Shown here piece by piece: positions 25,733-36,831 of a stretch of DNA of 64,000 nt. Made by a program: the position numbers and the translations under genes. Location of the stretch: contig JAYOFL010000011.1 in assembly GCA_038117205.1 (NCBI GenBank), positions 1-64,000 of the forward strand. Reading direction: 5' to 3'. The stretch comes from JAQBZY01 sp038117205 (GTDB taxonomy: Bacteria; Pseudomonadota; Alphaproteobacteria; Rhodospirillales; Casp-alpha2). The stretch's first letter is position 1. Every line of letters begins with the position of its first letter. The notes beneath the pieces are model-generated. The model saw only the letters and a list, made by a program, of their open reading frames with translations. It was not told the DNA's origin and did not search any database.

Positions 25733-26157
25733 GGCTTCTCTCCGCTCGGCGGCGCGTACTTGGCGAAGACCTCGGCGCCGGTCATCGACGGAACGTCGCC
25801 GGCGAATTCGTACCAACCCGGCTTCTCGTCGATGAATATCTGACCCTTGAGGTTCAGCGCCGCCTGATCGTCGATGGCACCGGCGGAGATGATGTACTCC
25901 GGCGAATCGCCCTTGATGCGATAGAAAAGGTTCGATCCGCAGACCTTGCAGAATCCGCGCTCGGCCCATGGCGAGCTGTCGTACCAGGCGAGATGGGCCT
26001 CGCCTTCGATGACGATGCCGCCGCTCAGGTGCACCGCCATGAAGGGGCCACCGGCCCAGCGCCTGCACATGACGCAATGGCAGGCGGTAACGTCGTCGAT
26101 CGGCCGTTCGAGCTCGAACCGCACCTTGCCGCAGAGGCAACTTCCCGTCGTCGTCAT
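25729..26157 (-). CDS. GFA family (CENP-V/GFA) zinc protein
   Basis: A 142-aa protein of the glutathione-dependent formaldehyde-activating enzyme family. Zinc cysteines are seen at Cys7, Cys9, Cys26, Cys28 and Cys31 (GSCLCGKVRFE, CHCVMCRRW) and later in GFCKVCGSN. It lies between gltD and gltB, starting 10 nt after gltD and overlapping gltB by ATGA, so the three form one transcript. Family members bind zinc; a glutathione-formaldehyde activity is disputed for many, and the substrate here is unknown. Confidence 0.9.
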   Translation of the reverse strand: MTTTGSCLCGKVRFELERPIDDVTACHCVMCRRWAGGPFMAVHLSGGIVIEGEAHLAWYDSSPWAERGFCKVCGSNLFYRIKGDSPEYIISAGAIDDQAALNLKGQIFIDEKPGWYEFAGDVPSMTGAEVFAKYAPPSGEKP

Positions 26158-26167
26158 CGCACCTTCC

Positions 26168-27634
26168 TCAGGACGCGGCCTTGAGCCGCGTCCCCGTTTC
26201 CCTGGCGAGGCGTTCCGCCTCGGCGAGTTGCAGATATTTGTGGATGTCGTCCGCCGCGTCGCGGCCGTCCTTGATCGCCCAGACGACGAGGGACGCGCCG
26301 CGCACGATGTCGCCGGCCGCGAACACGCCGGGCAGCGCCGTCATCGCCGTCGGCGCCGCGACCTCAAGGGTGCCCCAGCGCGATACCGGCAATTCCGGCG
26401 CGTCGAACAGCGTCGGCAAATCTTCGGGATCGAAGCCGAGCGCCATGATCGCCAGATCGGCGGCGACGGTGAAGGCGGAATCCGGGATCGGCTCCGGCGT
26501 CTGCCGGCCGCTGGGGTCGGCGATGCCGAGATGCATGCGGTGCGCCCTGACGGCCTCGACGGTCTTCTTGCCGATGAAGGCCTCGGGGGCGGCGAGCCAG
26601 ACGAACTGGACGCCTTCCTCCTCGGCGTTGGCAACCTCCCGCTGCGAGCCCGGCATGTTGGCGCGGTCACGGCGATAGAGGCAGGTGACGGACTTGGCGC
26701 CTTGGCGGACGGCGGTGCGCACGCAGTCCATGGCGGTGTCGCCGCCGCCGATGACGACGACGTTCTTGCCCTTGGCGTCGAGCGCGCCCGTGTCGAAGGC
26801 CGGCACCTTGTCGCCGAGGCCCTTGCGGTTCGACGCCGTCAGATAGTCCATGGCGGCGACGATGCCGCCGAGCCCGGTGCCCGGCGCGCTCAGTGTCCGC
26901 GCCTTGTAGACGCCGGTCGCGATCAGCACCGCGTCGTGCCGGTCGCGGAGGTCGGCGAGCGAGGCGTCGCGGCCGATCTCGAAATTCGCATGGAAGTGGA
27001 CGCCGCCTTCCGCCAGGAGCTCCGTGCGGCGGCGGACGATCTCCTTATCCAGCTTGAAGTTCGGAATGCCGTAGATCAGAAGTCCGCCCATGCGGTCGTA
27101 ACGGTCGTAGACGTTGACCGCGTAACCCATGCCGCGCAGCCGTTCCGCCGCCGCCAGCCCGGCCGGTCCGGCGCCGACGATACCGACGGATTCGTCCCGC
27201 TCGAAGCGCGGCTTCGGCGCCTTCACCCAGCCTTCGGCCCAGGCGGTATCGGTGATGTGCTTCTCGACCGCGCCGATGGAGACGGTGCCGTGCGCCGATT
27301 GCTCCAGAACGCAGGATCCTTCGCAGAGCCGGTCCTGCGGACAGATGCGGCCACAGATTTCCGGGAAGGTGTTGGTGGCCTGGGAGGTTTCGTAGGCTTC
27401 CTGCATCTGGCCCTCGGCCGCGAGTCGCAGCCAGTCCGGAATGTTGTTCTGCAAGGGGCAGTGAATCTGACAGAACGGAATTCCGCATTGCTCGCAGCGG
27501 GACGCCTGCGCCTCGGCCCCGGCGGGCGCATAGGGGCCGTAAATCTCGCCGAAATCCGTGCGGCGGGCTGTCGCGGGCCGCTTTTCCGGCATCGCCGGGC
27601 CTATTTCCAGGAACCGCTGCATGCGATCCGCCAT
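26168..27634 (-). CDS. gltD: Glutamate synthase [NADPH] small chain
   Basis: Passes electrons from NADPH through FAD and two 4Fe-4S clusters to GltB. The 488-aa protein has the N-terminal cysteines CEQCGIPFCQIHCPL and CGRICPQDRLCEGSC, the FAD Rossmann fold VGIVGAGPAGLAAAERL, the NADPH fold VVVIGGGDTAMDCV and the C-terminal GVFAAGDIVRGASLVVWAI. I chose ATG 27634 (MADRMQRFLEIG), with GGAGAGG upstream; the frame runs 23 codons further into the AT-rich spacer. Order here is gltD-GFA-gltB. Confidence 0.97.
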   Translation of the reverse strand: MADRMQRFLEIGPAMPEKRPATARRTDFGEIYGPYAPAGAEAQASRCEQCGIPFCQIHCPLQNNIPDWLRLAAEGQMQEAYETSQATNTFPEICGRICPQDRLCEGSCVLEQSAHGTVSIGAVEKHITDTAWAEGWVKAPKPRFERDESVGIVGAGPAGLAAAERLRGMGYAVNVYDRYDRMGGLLIYGIPNFKLDKEIVRRRTELLAEGGVHFHANFEIGRDASLADLRDRHDAVLIATGVYKARTLSAPGTGLGGIVAAMDYLTASNRKGLGDKVPAFDTGALDAKGKNVVVIGGGDTAMDCVRTAVRQGAKSVTCLYRRDRANMPGSQREVANAEEEGVQFVWLAAPEAFIGKKTVEAVRAHRMHLGIADPSGRQTPEPIPDSAFTVAADLAIMALGFDPEDLPTLFDAPELPVSRWGTLEVAAPTAMTALPGVFAAGDIVRGASLVVWAIKDGRDAADDIHKYLQLAEAERLARETGTRLKAAS

Positions 27635-27866
27635 GGCGCCTCTCCGGTCGGTCCGCTCAGGGCGGAGGTGGAAAAATGTTGGAATTAATAGGTCAGTATT
27701 CATTACTTATTTTAAGGATGTGCCGCAACAAGATTCTCGAATGAAAACGTGATCGGGATAAAAACGAAATAAAATTATACTAATAGTACCGTTTTATGAC
27801 GAATTTCCGGACTGGCGGCTGCAACCAATTCGCGCTATGTGTCCGAGACGTGGCGGGGTGCTCCTG
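27635..27866. promoter_or_regulatory. AT-rich divergent promoter region, gltD / uppP
   Basis: This 232-bp gap is much more AT-rich than anything nearby (for example AAACGAAATAAAATTATAC). It must hold the promoters for gltD leftward and uppP rightward. I find no clear sigma-54 GG/GC element and no confident -35/-10 pair, and I see no gene in it. Confidence 0.4.
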
Positions 27867-28670
27867 ATGCCTTTCGTTGAACTTGCGACCCTGGCGGTCA
27901 TCCAGGGAATTACCGAGTTTCTGCCGGTCAGCTCGTCTGGGCATCTGCGTCTGGTGGCCCTGCTGTCGGGCTGGCCCGATCAGGGCCTGATCATCGACGT
28001 CGCCGTGCACATCGGCACCCTCTTCGCCGTGATGGCCTATCTCTACCGCGACATCGGCGCCATGCTGGTCGGCGTCGGCCGCACCATGAAGGGGCGGCGC
28101 GACCCCGGCATGCGGCTGTTGTTGCTGCTTGTCGTCGCGACGCTGCCGGTGATCGCCGGCGGTTATCTGCTGGATCGGCACGCACCGAACCTCTTCAACA
28201 ACCTCGAGACCATCGCCTGGGCGACGCTGGGGTTCGGCATCGTGCTCTGGATCGCCGACCGTAGCGGCATGACGCTCCGCCGGATCGAGCATCTCGGCTA
28301 CGCCGACGCCATCATCATCGGTCTGTCGCAGGTTCTGGCGCTGATCCCGGGCACGTCGCGCTCCGGCATCACCATGACGGCGGCGCGCGTTCTCGGCATG
28401 GAGCGGCCCGACGCGGCCCGCTTCTCGCTGCTGCTCAGCATGCCGACGATCCTCGGCGCCGGCGTTCTCAAGGGTTGGGATCTGTACAAGAGCGGCGACG
28501 CCGTCTTGGCGGCGGACGCCTTCGTCGCCGCCGGCATGTCGTTCTTCATGGCGCTCCTGGCCATCGCCGCCATGATGGCCTGGTTGCGGCGCGCGTCCTT
28601 CACGCCGTTCGTCATCTACCGGATCCTGCTCGGCGGCGGCCTGCTTGCGCTCGTCTACGGTCTGATTTGA
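27867..28670 (+). CDS. uppP: Undecaprenyl-diphosphatase
   Basis: Dephosphorylates undecaprenyl pyrophosphate so the carrier can be reused in peptidoglycan and O-antigen synthesis. The 267-aa protein has about eight transmembrane helices. The family motifs are both present: ITEFLPVSSSGHL near the N-terminus and IPGTSRSGITM in the second half. ATG 27867 (MPFVELATLAVIQG) fits the family; the frame reaches back to 27837. It overlaps the next gene by TTGA. Confidence 0.96.
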   Translation: MPFVELATLAVIQGITEFLPVSSSGHLRLVALLSGWPDQGLIIDVAVHIGTLFAVMAYLYRDIGAMLVGVGRTMKGRRDPGMRLLLLLVVATLPVIAGGYLLDRHAPNLFNNLETIAWATLGFGIVLWIADRSGMTLRRIEHLGYADAIIIGLSQVLALIPGTSRSGITMTAARVLGMERPDAARFSLLLSMPTILGAGVLKGWDLYKSGDAVLAADAFVAAGMSFFMALLAIAAMMAWLRRASFTPFVIYRILLGGGLLALVYGLI

Positions 28671-29392
28671 CCGGATACCTCTTCGTCCTCGTCGCCGGGC
28701 TCCTGGCGGGATCGCTCAGCGGCATCGTCGGAACCGGCGGTTCGATCGTCCTGTTGCCGATCCTCGTCTGGCAGTACGGCCCGCAACAGGCGGTGCCGAT
28801 CATGGCCATCGCGGCGCTGTTCGGAAACATCGGCAAGGCGACCGCGTGGTGGCGGCAGGTGGATTGGAAGGCGTTCGCCGCCTACGCGATTCCCGGCGTG
28901 CCGGCGGCGGCGCTCGGCGCGCGCACGCTGTTGATCCTGCCGCCCAACGTGGTCGAGGTGGCGCTCGGTGGCTTCTTCTTGGCGATGATCCCGACCCGGC
29001 GTTGGATGCGCCGCCAGAACGTCCGCATCAAACTGTGGCAGCTCGCCGTCGTCGGCGCGGCGATCGGATACCTGAGCGGCATCGTGCTCTCCACGGGTCC
29101 CCTCAGCATCCCCGCCTTCATCGCCATCGGCCTGACGCAGGGCGCGCTCTTGTCGACCGAGGCGGTGGCGTCGCTGGCGCTGATGGCGAGCAAGGTCGCC
29201 ACCTTCCAGCAGTTCGGCGCGCTGCCCGGCCCGGTGGTCGTGCAGGGCCTGATCGTCGGCGGCGCCATGATGGCCGGCACTTACGTCGGCAAGCTGGTGG
29301 TGACACGGATGAGCCTAGTCGCCTTCGAGCTCACGCTCGACGCGATGCTGCTCGTCTCCGGGCTGGCGTTGCTTTGGACGGCGTTCGCCTAG
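28667..29392 (+). CDS. TauE/SafE family membrane transport protein
   Basis: A 241-aa inner-membrane protein with about eight helices. LLAGSLSGIVGTGGSIVLLPIL is the first of the two internal repeats; GYLSGIVLSTGPLSIPAF is the second. Family members export sulfite, sulfoacetate or similar anions. The substrate is not evident. The start is TTG 28667, which overlaps the uppP stop by 4 nt and places the Gly-rich repeat right at the N-terminus, as in the family; the open frame above it is uppP in another frame. Confidence 0.88.
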   Translation: MTGYLFVLVAGLLAGSLSGIVGTGGSIVLLPILVWQYGPQQAVPIMAIAALFGNIGKATAWWRQVDWKAFAAYAIPGVPAAALGARTLLILPPNVVEVALGGFFLAMIPTRRWMRRQNVRIKLWQLAVVGAAIGYLSGIVLSTGPLSIPAFIAIGLTQGALLSTEAVASLALMASKVATFQQFGALPGPVVVQGLIVGGAMMAGTYVGKLVVTRMSLVAFELTLDAMLLVSGLALLWTAFA

Positions 29393-29398
29393 GCCGGA

Positions 29399-30331
29399 TC
29401 AGTAGCCGCGCTGCAGATCGACGATATTGAGCGGCGGTTTGCCGGCCTCGATCAGCTTGACGTTCTCCATCATCCAATCGGCGGCCGACGACGGTACGGT
29501 CAGGCTCGCCATGTGCGGCGTGACCGTGATCTTCGGGTGCGACCAGAAGGGATGCTCCGCCGGCAACGGCTCGGTGTGGAAGACGTCGAGGGTCGCGGCG
29601 CGCAAATGCCCCCTGTCCAGCGCCGCCAGCAGGTCGTCGTCGACCAAGTGTCCGCCCCGCGCGCAGTTGATGACGCAGGCGTCCTCCGGCAGGCCGGCAA
29701 ACATCTTCGCGTCCATGATGCCGCGCGTGTCGTCGGTCAAGGGCAACAGGCAGACGAGGATTTCCGTCCTGGCCAGGAACGCCGCCATCTGGTCGGCGCC
29801 GAAGTAGGACTTGATGCCGGGAATCTTCTTCTCCGTCCGGCTCCAGCCGGCGACGTCGAAGCCGAACGGCAACAGCTTCTTCGCCGCGTCGGCGCCGAGC
29901 ACGCCCAATCCGAGGATGCCGACCTTGCGGTCCCGCGTGTCGATCTGGCGAAGCTGCTTCCAACGGTTCTCGCGCCGCCACTTCTCGTAGACGTCCATCT
30001 TGCGGTGATAGTGCAGCGTCCAATAGACGACGTACTCGCTCATGCCTTCCGTCAGGCAACGGTCGACGAGCCGGACCAGAGGAACGTTCTTCGGCAGTTG
30101 CGTGTCGACGAGCAGGCCGTCGACGCCGGCGCCCAAGGAAAGAATCCCCTTCAGGTTCGGGTACGTCGCCAACTCGCCGACCGGCGGCCGCCAGGCGATG
30201 GCGTAGTCGATGATCGCCTTGTCCGGCACTTCGTCCGGGTAGGCATAGAAACCCGCGCCCGGAAACCGCTCCAGAATGGCATCGCGCCAGGCTTCGCGCT
30301 TGTCGGCGTTGGAGATGAAGAGAAAGTTCAT
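29399..30331 (-). CDS. ghrA: Glyoxylate/hydroxypyruvate reductase A-type dehydrogenase
   Basis: A 310-aa D-2-hydroxyacid dehydrogenase resembling E. coli GhrA along its length: WRPPVGEL, LGAGVDGLL, the Rossmann GILGLGVLGADAAKKL, CARGGHLVDDDLLAALDRGHL and the catalytic His in TPHMASLT, ending QRGY. It reduces glyoxylate or hydroxypyruvate with NAD(P)H. It lies 26 nt beyond yejF on the same strand and may share that operon. Exact substrate preference is inferred. Confidence 0.85.
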   Translation of the reverse strand: MNFLFISNADKREAWRDAILERFPGAGFYAYPDEVPDKAIIDYAIAWRPPVGELATYPNLKGILSLGAGVDGLLVDTQLPKNVPLVRLVDRCLTEGMSEYVVYWTLHYHRKMDVYEKWRRENRWKQLRQIDTRDRKVGILGLGVLGADAAKKLLPFGFDVAGWSRTEKKIPGIKSYFGADQMAAFLARTEILVCLLPLTDDTRGIMDAKMFAGLPEDACVINCARGGHLVDDDLLAALDRGHLRAATLDVFHTEPLPAEHPFWSHPKITVTPHMASLTVPSSAADWMMENVKLIEAGKPPLNIVDLQRGY

Positions 30332-30357
30332 TCGTGTTCCCCGGTTCTCGTTGATCG

Positions 30358-31976
<1,619 letters not shown>

Positions 31977-31980
<4 letters not shown>

Positions 31981-33056
31981 GCGAAGGTCTTTCTCGGGTC
32001 GAAGGCGTCGCGCACCGCTTCGCCGATGAAGACGAGCATAGAGAGCATCAACGACAGCACCGCGAAGGCGGTGATGCCGAGCCACGGCGCATGCAGGTTG
32101 TTCTTGCCCTGGTTCAAAAGCTCACCCAAGGACGGGGAGCCCGCCGGCAGGCCAAAGCCCAGGAAGTCGAGGGCCGTCAGGATCGTCACCGAGCCCGACA
32201 GGATGAACGGCAGGAACGTCAGCGTCGCCACCATGGCGTTCGGCAGGATGTGGCGGAACATGATGGCGCGGTCGGAAACGCCGAGTGCGCGCGCCGCGCG
32301 GACGTAATCGAAGTTGCGGGTCTTCAGGAACTCGGCCCTGACAACGCCGACGAGGCCGGTCCATTGGAACAGCAGCAACAGACCCAGCAGCCACCAGAAG
32401 CTGGGCACGACGATGCTGGCCAGGATGATCAGCAGATAGAGCTGCGGCATGCCTTGCCAGATCTCGATCAGGCGCTGGCCGATCAAATCTATGAGCCCGC
32501 CGATGTAGCCCTGCGTGGCGCCGACGGCGATACCGACGATGGAACTCAGGATCGTCAGCACGAGGCCGAACAGGACTGAAATGCGGAAGCCGTAGATGAC
32601 GCGGGCCAGCACGTCGCGGGCCTGATCGTCGGTGCCGAGCGGATTTTCCGCGCTGGGCGGCGTCGGCGCCGCGCCCTTCAGGTTCAAATTCACCGTGTCG
32701 TAGGAAAACCGGACCGCCGGCCACAGCATCCAGCCTTTTTCGTTGATAAGTTTCTCGACGAACTCGTCGCGGTAATCCGCTTCCGTCTGAAACTCGCCGC
32801 CGAAGGTGGTTTCCGGATAGGCGTTGAAGATCGGCATGTAGAAGGCGCCGTCGTAGCGGACCAGGAACGGCTTGTCGTTGGCGATGAACTCGGCGAACAG
32901 GCTGACGAAGAAGACGATCAGGAAGATGATCAACGACCAGTAGCCGCGCTTGTTGGCGCGGAAGTTGCGGAGCCGGCGCGCCGTGATCGGCGTGATCGCG
33001 GCGCCGAGAAAACGCTGCTTGGGTGCCGGGGCGGCGAGGGTGACGGCCGCTTCCAT
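31977..33056 (-). CDS. yejE: Peptide ABC transporter permease (YejE type)
   Basis: A 359-aa permease. One N-terminal helix (SLIIFLIVFFVSLFAEFI) is followed by a large periplasmic loop and then five helices. The ATPase-contact EAA loop is ARALGVSDRAIMFRHILPNAM. The periplasmic insert is characteristic of YejE. It begins 4 nt past the yejB stop and overlaps yejF by ATGA. Confidence 0.94.
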
Positions 33057-33060
33057 GCGC

Positions 33061-34182
33061 TCACGCCTCCCGGGTCTCGAAGTCGATCCGGGGATCGACG
33101 ATGTGATACATGATGTCGCTGATGATGCCGAGCACGAGGCCCAGCAGCGTGAAGAAATAAAGCGTCGCGAACATCACCGGATAGTCGCGGTTGAGCGCCG
33201 CCTCGAAGCCCAGCAGGCCGAGACCGTCCAGCGAGAAGATGATCTCGGTGATCAGCGAGCCGGTGAACAGGATGCTGACGAAGGCACCCGGAAAGCCGGC
33301 GATGACGATGATCATGGCGTTCCGGAAGATGTGGCCGTACAGCACCTGGCGCTCCGTCAGGCCCTTCGAGCGCGCCGTCACCACGTACTGCTTGTTGATT
33401 TCCTCCATGAAGGAATTCTTGGTCAGCATGGCGAGGCCGGCGAAGCCGCCGATGACCATGGAGAGGATCGGCAGCGTCAGATGCCAGAAGTAGTCCTTGA
33501 TCTGGCCCCAGGTGGAAAGCTGCTGGAAATTTTCCGACACCAACCCACGCAACGGGAACCAGTCGAAATAACGCCCGCCGGCGAACAGCACGATCAACAG
33601 GATCGCGAACAGGAACCCGGGGATGGCGTTACCGAGAATGACGACGCCGGACGTCCAGACGTCGAACTTCGATCCGTCCCGGACCGCCTTGGCGACGCCG
33701 AGTGGGATGGAAATGAAATAGACCAGCAGCGTCGTCCAGAGCCCCAAGGAGATCGACACCGGCATCTTGTCGATGACCAGCCCGACGACGGTCTGGTCCT
33801 TGAAGTAGCTCTTGCCGAAATCGAAGGTGAGGTAGTTCTTGAGCATCAGCCAGAAACGCTCGTGCGCCGGCTTGTCGAGCCCGAACTGCGTTTCCAGTTG
33901 CTTGATGAATTCCGGCGGCAGGCCCTGCGCGCCCCGGTATTTGCTGGTGCCGCCACCGCTCTGCTTGGCGCCCGGCGCCGGGCTCGCTTGCTGGCCGCCG
34001 GTTTCCGAACCGACGTTTCCGCTGACCCGGCCCGTCGCCTCGACCGCCTGGCCGGTCAGTTGCGCGATCATCTGCTCGACGGGGCCGCCCGGCAGCACCT
34101 GCACGACGGCGAAGTTGATCAGGATGATCACGAACAGCGTCGGCGGGACGAACAGCAGACGGCGGACGATGTATGCGAACAT
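33061..34182 (-). CDS. yejB: Peptide ABC transporter permease (YejB type)
   Basis: A 373-aa permease with N-terminal MFAYIVRRLLFVPPTLFVI, an extra Gly/Ser-rich periplasmic segment (about residues 45-95, GGQQASPAPGAKQSGGG), then the conserved core with the EAA loop ARSKGLTERQVLYGHIFRNAM and C-terminal VDPRIDFE. The insert is an expected YejB feature, though its length varies. It pairs with YejE in the membrane. Confidence 0.93.
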   Translation of the reverse strand: MFAYIVRRLLFVPPTLFVIILINFAVVQVLPGGPVEQMIAQLTGQAVEATGRVSGNVGSETGGQQASPAPGAKQSGGGTSKYRGAQGLPPEFIKQLETQFGLDKPAHERFWLMLKNYLTFDFGKSYFKDQTVVGLVIDKMPVSISLGLWTTLLVYFISIPLGVAKAVRDGSKFDVWTSGVVILGNAIPGFLFAILLIVLFAGGRYFDWFPLRGLVSENFQQLSTWGQIKDYFWHLTLPILSMVIGGFAGLAMLTKNSFMEEINKQYVVTARSKGLTERQVLYGHIFRNAMIIVIAGFPGAFVSILFTGSLITEIIFSLDGLGLLGFEAALNRDYPVMFATLYFFTLLGLVLGIISDIMYHIVDPRIDFETREA

Positions 34183-34238
34183 GGCGGCAGTCTATGGTCG
34201 GCGGCGGTCTCTGTCACCTAACCCTTTGGCAAGGTTGC

Positions 34239-34850
34239 TCAGTTGCAGCCCTGGTGCTTCCGCCACATGGCCGGGTCGTGGCCGGCCGGCACCTCGGCGC
34301 ACGGATCGGCGGCGTAGCCCCGGAGCCGCGCATAGGCCCGCACCTGCTCCGGCGTCAGGATGGCGGGCGTGTCCAGATGCGCCGCCAGATGGATATAGCG
34401 GAGCGATTGGCGGCTCTTTTCCACGTCGGCGAGGGCGGCCCTGAGGGAACTGGCGTCCACGTTGCGCTCGCGGAAGCGCGCTTCCAGGGTCTTCTCGAAG
34501 CCGATCAGGCGTTCGCCTTCTTCCTTGGAGGCGGTTTGCATCCTGTCGAACAGCATCTGGATGGCGGTGCGCTGTTCGGCGGACAGCCCGAGTTCGGCGC
34601 CCAATTCGAGGACGTGCGCCGGCCCCGGATAGCCGTTCAACTCGGCGGCCTTGGCGAGGCCCCAGCCGCCGCCCCGGCGCAATTCCCGGATGTCGTCGTC
34701 GGACAGGCTCTTGATCTCGCGAGATTCCTCGCCGGCGTAGGGCGAATGGCCGTGTCCTTGCCCATGTTGGTGCGTCTGCCCGGCGAGAGCGCCCGCCGCC
34801 GTCAGCGCGGCGGCCGTGAACGCCATAACCGTGAATCCCGTGAACCGCAT
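34239..34850 (-). CDS. Secreted Spy/CpxP-like helical protein in the yej operon
   Basis: A 203-aa exported protein. A signal peptide (MRFTGFTVMAFTAAALTAAGALA, cleavage near GQT) is followed by a His-rich segment (THQHGQGHGHS) and long amphipathic helices containing LGLSAEQRTAIQ and LTPEQVRAYARL, the LTxxQ-type motif of Spy/CpxP-like periplasmic proteins. The His-rich start suggests metal contact. It sits 20 nt after yejA and 56 nt before yejB, so it appears to be part of the importer operon. Its role there is unknown. Confidence 0.8.
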   Translation of the reverse strand: MRFTGFTVMAFTAAALTAAGALAGQTHQHGQGHGHSPYAGEESREIKSLSDDDIRELRRGGGWGLAKAAELNGYPGPAHVLELGAELGLSAEQRTAIQMLFDRMQTASKEEGERLIGFEKTLEARFRERNVDASSLRAALADVEKSRQSLRYIHLAAHLDTPAILTPEQVRAYARLRGYAADPCAEVPAGHDPAMWRKHQGCN

Positions 34851-34870
34851 GCCGATCCTCCGTGTCGTCG

Positions 34871-36718
34871 TCAGTTTCCGCCCTTCTTGGCGTCGGCCAG
34901 CGCCTTTTCCTTTGCCGGGTCGGTCCACCAGGTCATGAACTGGGTGCCGCGCGACGGCGTGATCTTCGGCCGGCCGAACTTGTCCCAGAACGCGATGCGG
35001 TCGTAGCCGGCGTGGAAATGCGGGATGCAGAGGAAGCTCCACTGCAATACCCGGTCGAGCGCGCGGGTCGCCGTGATCAGCGCCTTGCGGTCCGGCGCGG
35101 CGATGATCTTCTCGATCAGCGCGTCGATGGCCGGGTTCTTGATGCCGGCGACGTTGCGGCTGCCTTCGTGGTCGGCGGCGCTGGCGCCCCAGAAATCACG
35201 CTGTTCGTTGCCGGGCGACGCCGATTGCCCCCAGTTCGACACCACCATGTCGAAATCGAAGGTGTCGACGCGGCGCTGATACTGCGCCGTGTCGACGGTG
35301 CGGGTACGCGCCATCACGCCCAGCTTTTCCAGGTTCTTGGCGAACGGCAGCACGACGCGCTCGAACAGCGGGCTCACCAGCAGCACTTCGAACTCCAGCG
35401 GCTGGCCGGTCTTCTCGTTGACGCGCTTGCCGTCCTTGACGACCCAGCCGGCGTCCCTGAGCAGCTTGCTCGCCTGACGCAGATTGTCGCGGAGATTGCC
35501 GGACCCGTCGGTCTTCGGCGGCTGATATTCCGCCGTGAAGACGCGCGCTGGAAGCTGGCCCCGGAACGGTTCCAACAGCGCCAGTTCTTCCTTGCTGGGC
35601 AGACCCTTCGCCGCCAGTTCCGAGTTGTCGAAGAAGCTCCGCGTGCGCGAGTACTGACCATAGAACAGATGCTCGTTCGACCATTCGAAGTCGAAGGCGT
35701 AGCCGAGGGCTTCGCGCACCTTCGCGTCCTTGAAGATGTCGCGCCGCGTGTTGAAGGTGAAGCCCTGCATGCCGGCCGGCCGGTCGTGATCGAAGCGTTC
35801 CAGCTTGATCAGGCCCTTCTTGACGGCGGGCGTGTCGTAGCCGGTGGCCCAGGCCTTGGACGAGTTCTCGGCGCGGTAGTCGAAGCGGCCGGCCTTGAAG
35901 GCTTCGAGCGCCACGGTGGCGTCGCGGTAGTATTCGAACTGAATGGTCTGGAAGTTGTTGGTGCCCTTGTTGACCAGCAGGTCCTTGCCCCAATAGTCGG
36001 CGCCGCGTTCCAGCGTGATGGTGCGGTTGGCCTCGACGGCGGCGATCCTGTAGGCGCCGCTGCCGAGCGGCGGCTCCAGCGTCGTGGCGCCGAAATCGCG
36101 GGTCGCCCAATAGTGCTTAGGCAGGACGGCGATCTGGCCCAGGATCAGCGGCAATTCGCGGTTCTCGCCCGGCTTGAAGTCGAAGCGGACCGTCAGGTCG
36201 TCGATCTTCCGGGCTTCCTTCACGCTGCCGTAATAGAACTTGAAGAAGGGGGCGCCCTTCTCGACGAGCGCGTTGAACGTGAAGATCACGTCATCGGCGG
36301 TGACGGGCTTGCCGTCGTGCCAGCGGGCATTGGCGCGCAGCTTGAATTCGACCCAGGAGCGGTCGGCCGGCGTCTTCACGGTTTCCGCCAGCTGGCCGTA
36401 TTCGGTGAACGCCTCGTCGGCCGAGCCGCTCAGTAGCGTGTCGTAGATGAAGCTCGCACCCGCCGCCGTGTTGCCCTTGATGATGAAGGGGTTGAGGCTG
36501 TCGAAGCCGCCGATGGCACCCAAGCGGATGGTGCCGCCCTTCGGCGCGTCCGGATTGACGTAATCGAAATGCTTGGTGTCCGGCCCGTATTTCAGATCGC
36601 CGTGCATGGCGATACCGTGCATCGGTTGCGGCTCGGCGGCGGTCGCGGCGGTCGCGAGGAGACCGAGGGTGAGGGCGGCGACAGCGGCGGCGGAAATGTA
36701 ATGGCGTCGTGACGGCAT
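34871..36718 (-). CDS. yejA: Periplasmic oligopeptide/microcin-type binding protein (YejA)
   Basis: A 615-aa family 5 solute-binding protein. An N-terminal signal peptide (ISAAAVAALTLGLLATAATA, cleaved near AAEP) precedes HGIAMHGDLKYGPDTKHFDYVNP, and the family core has LAETVKTPADRSWVEFKLR and WHDGKPVTADDVIFTFN. The C-terminal part contains the YejA-typical NWGQSASPGNEQRDFWGA. It delivers peptide ligands to YejBE/F. It heads the operon; the promoter lies in 36719-36831. Confidence 0.93.
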   Translation of the reverse strand: MPSRRHYISAAAVAALTLGLLATAATAAEPQPMHGIAMHGDLKYGPDTKHFDYVNPDAPKGGTIRLGAIGGFDSLNPFIIKGNTAAGASFIYDTLLSGSADEAFTEYGQLAETVKTPADRSWVEFKLRANARWHDGKPVTADDVIFTFNALVEKGAPFFKFYYGSVKEARKIDDLTVRFDFKPGENRELPLILGQIAVLPKHYWATRDFGATTLEPPLGSGAYRIAAVEANRTITLERGADYWGKDLLVNKGTNNFQTIQFEYYRDATVALEAFKAGRFDYRAENSSKAWATGYDTPAVKKGLIKLERFDHDRPAGMQGFTFNTRRDIFKDAKVREALGYAFDFEWSNEHLFYGQYSRTRSFFDNSELAAKGLPSKEELALLEPFRGQLPARVFTAEYQPPKTDGSGNLRDNLRQASKLLRDAGWVVKDGKRVNEKTGQPLEFEVLLVSPLFERVVLPFAKNLEKLGVMARTRTVDTAQYQRRVDTFDFDMVVSNWGQSASPGNEQRDFWGASAADHEGSRNVAGIKNPAIDALIEKIIAAPDRKALITATRALDRVLQWSFLCIPHFHAGYDRIAFWDKFGRPKITPSRGTQFMTWWTDPAKEKALADAKKGGN

Positions 36719-36831
36719 GGCGGATCGGAACTCCTTGGCCCGTGGGCGTCGACCGGCGGCGTCCCCCGATATGGGGGGCCGGCGGGGTGGAGGTCAAGTC
36801 GGCGCGGGGATTAAGGCGGCAAAGGCCGCCA

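Noticed and set aside
23027..25843. A 938-codon open frame antisense to gltB
   Set aside because: Same GC-driven effect; GltB is unmistakable across the entire region on the minus strand.
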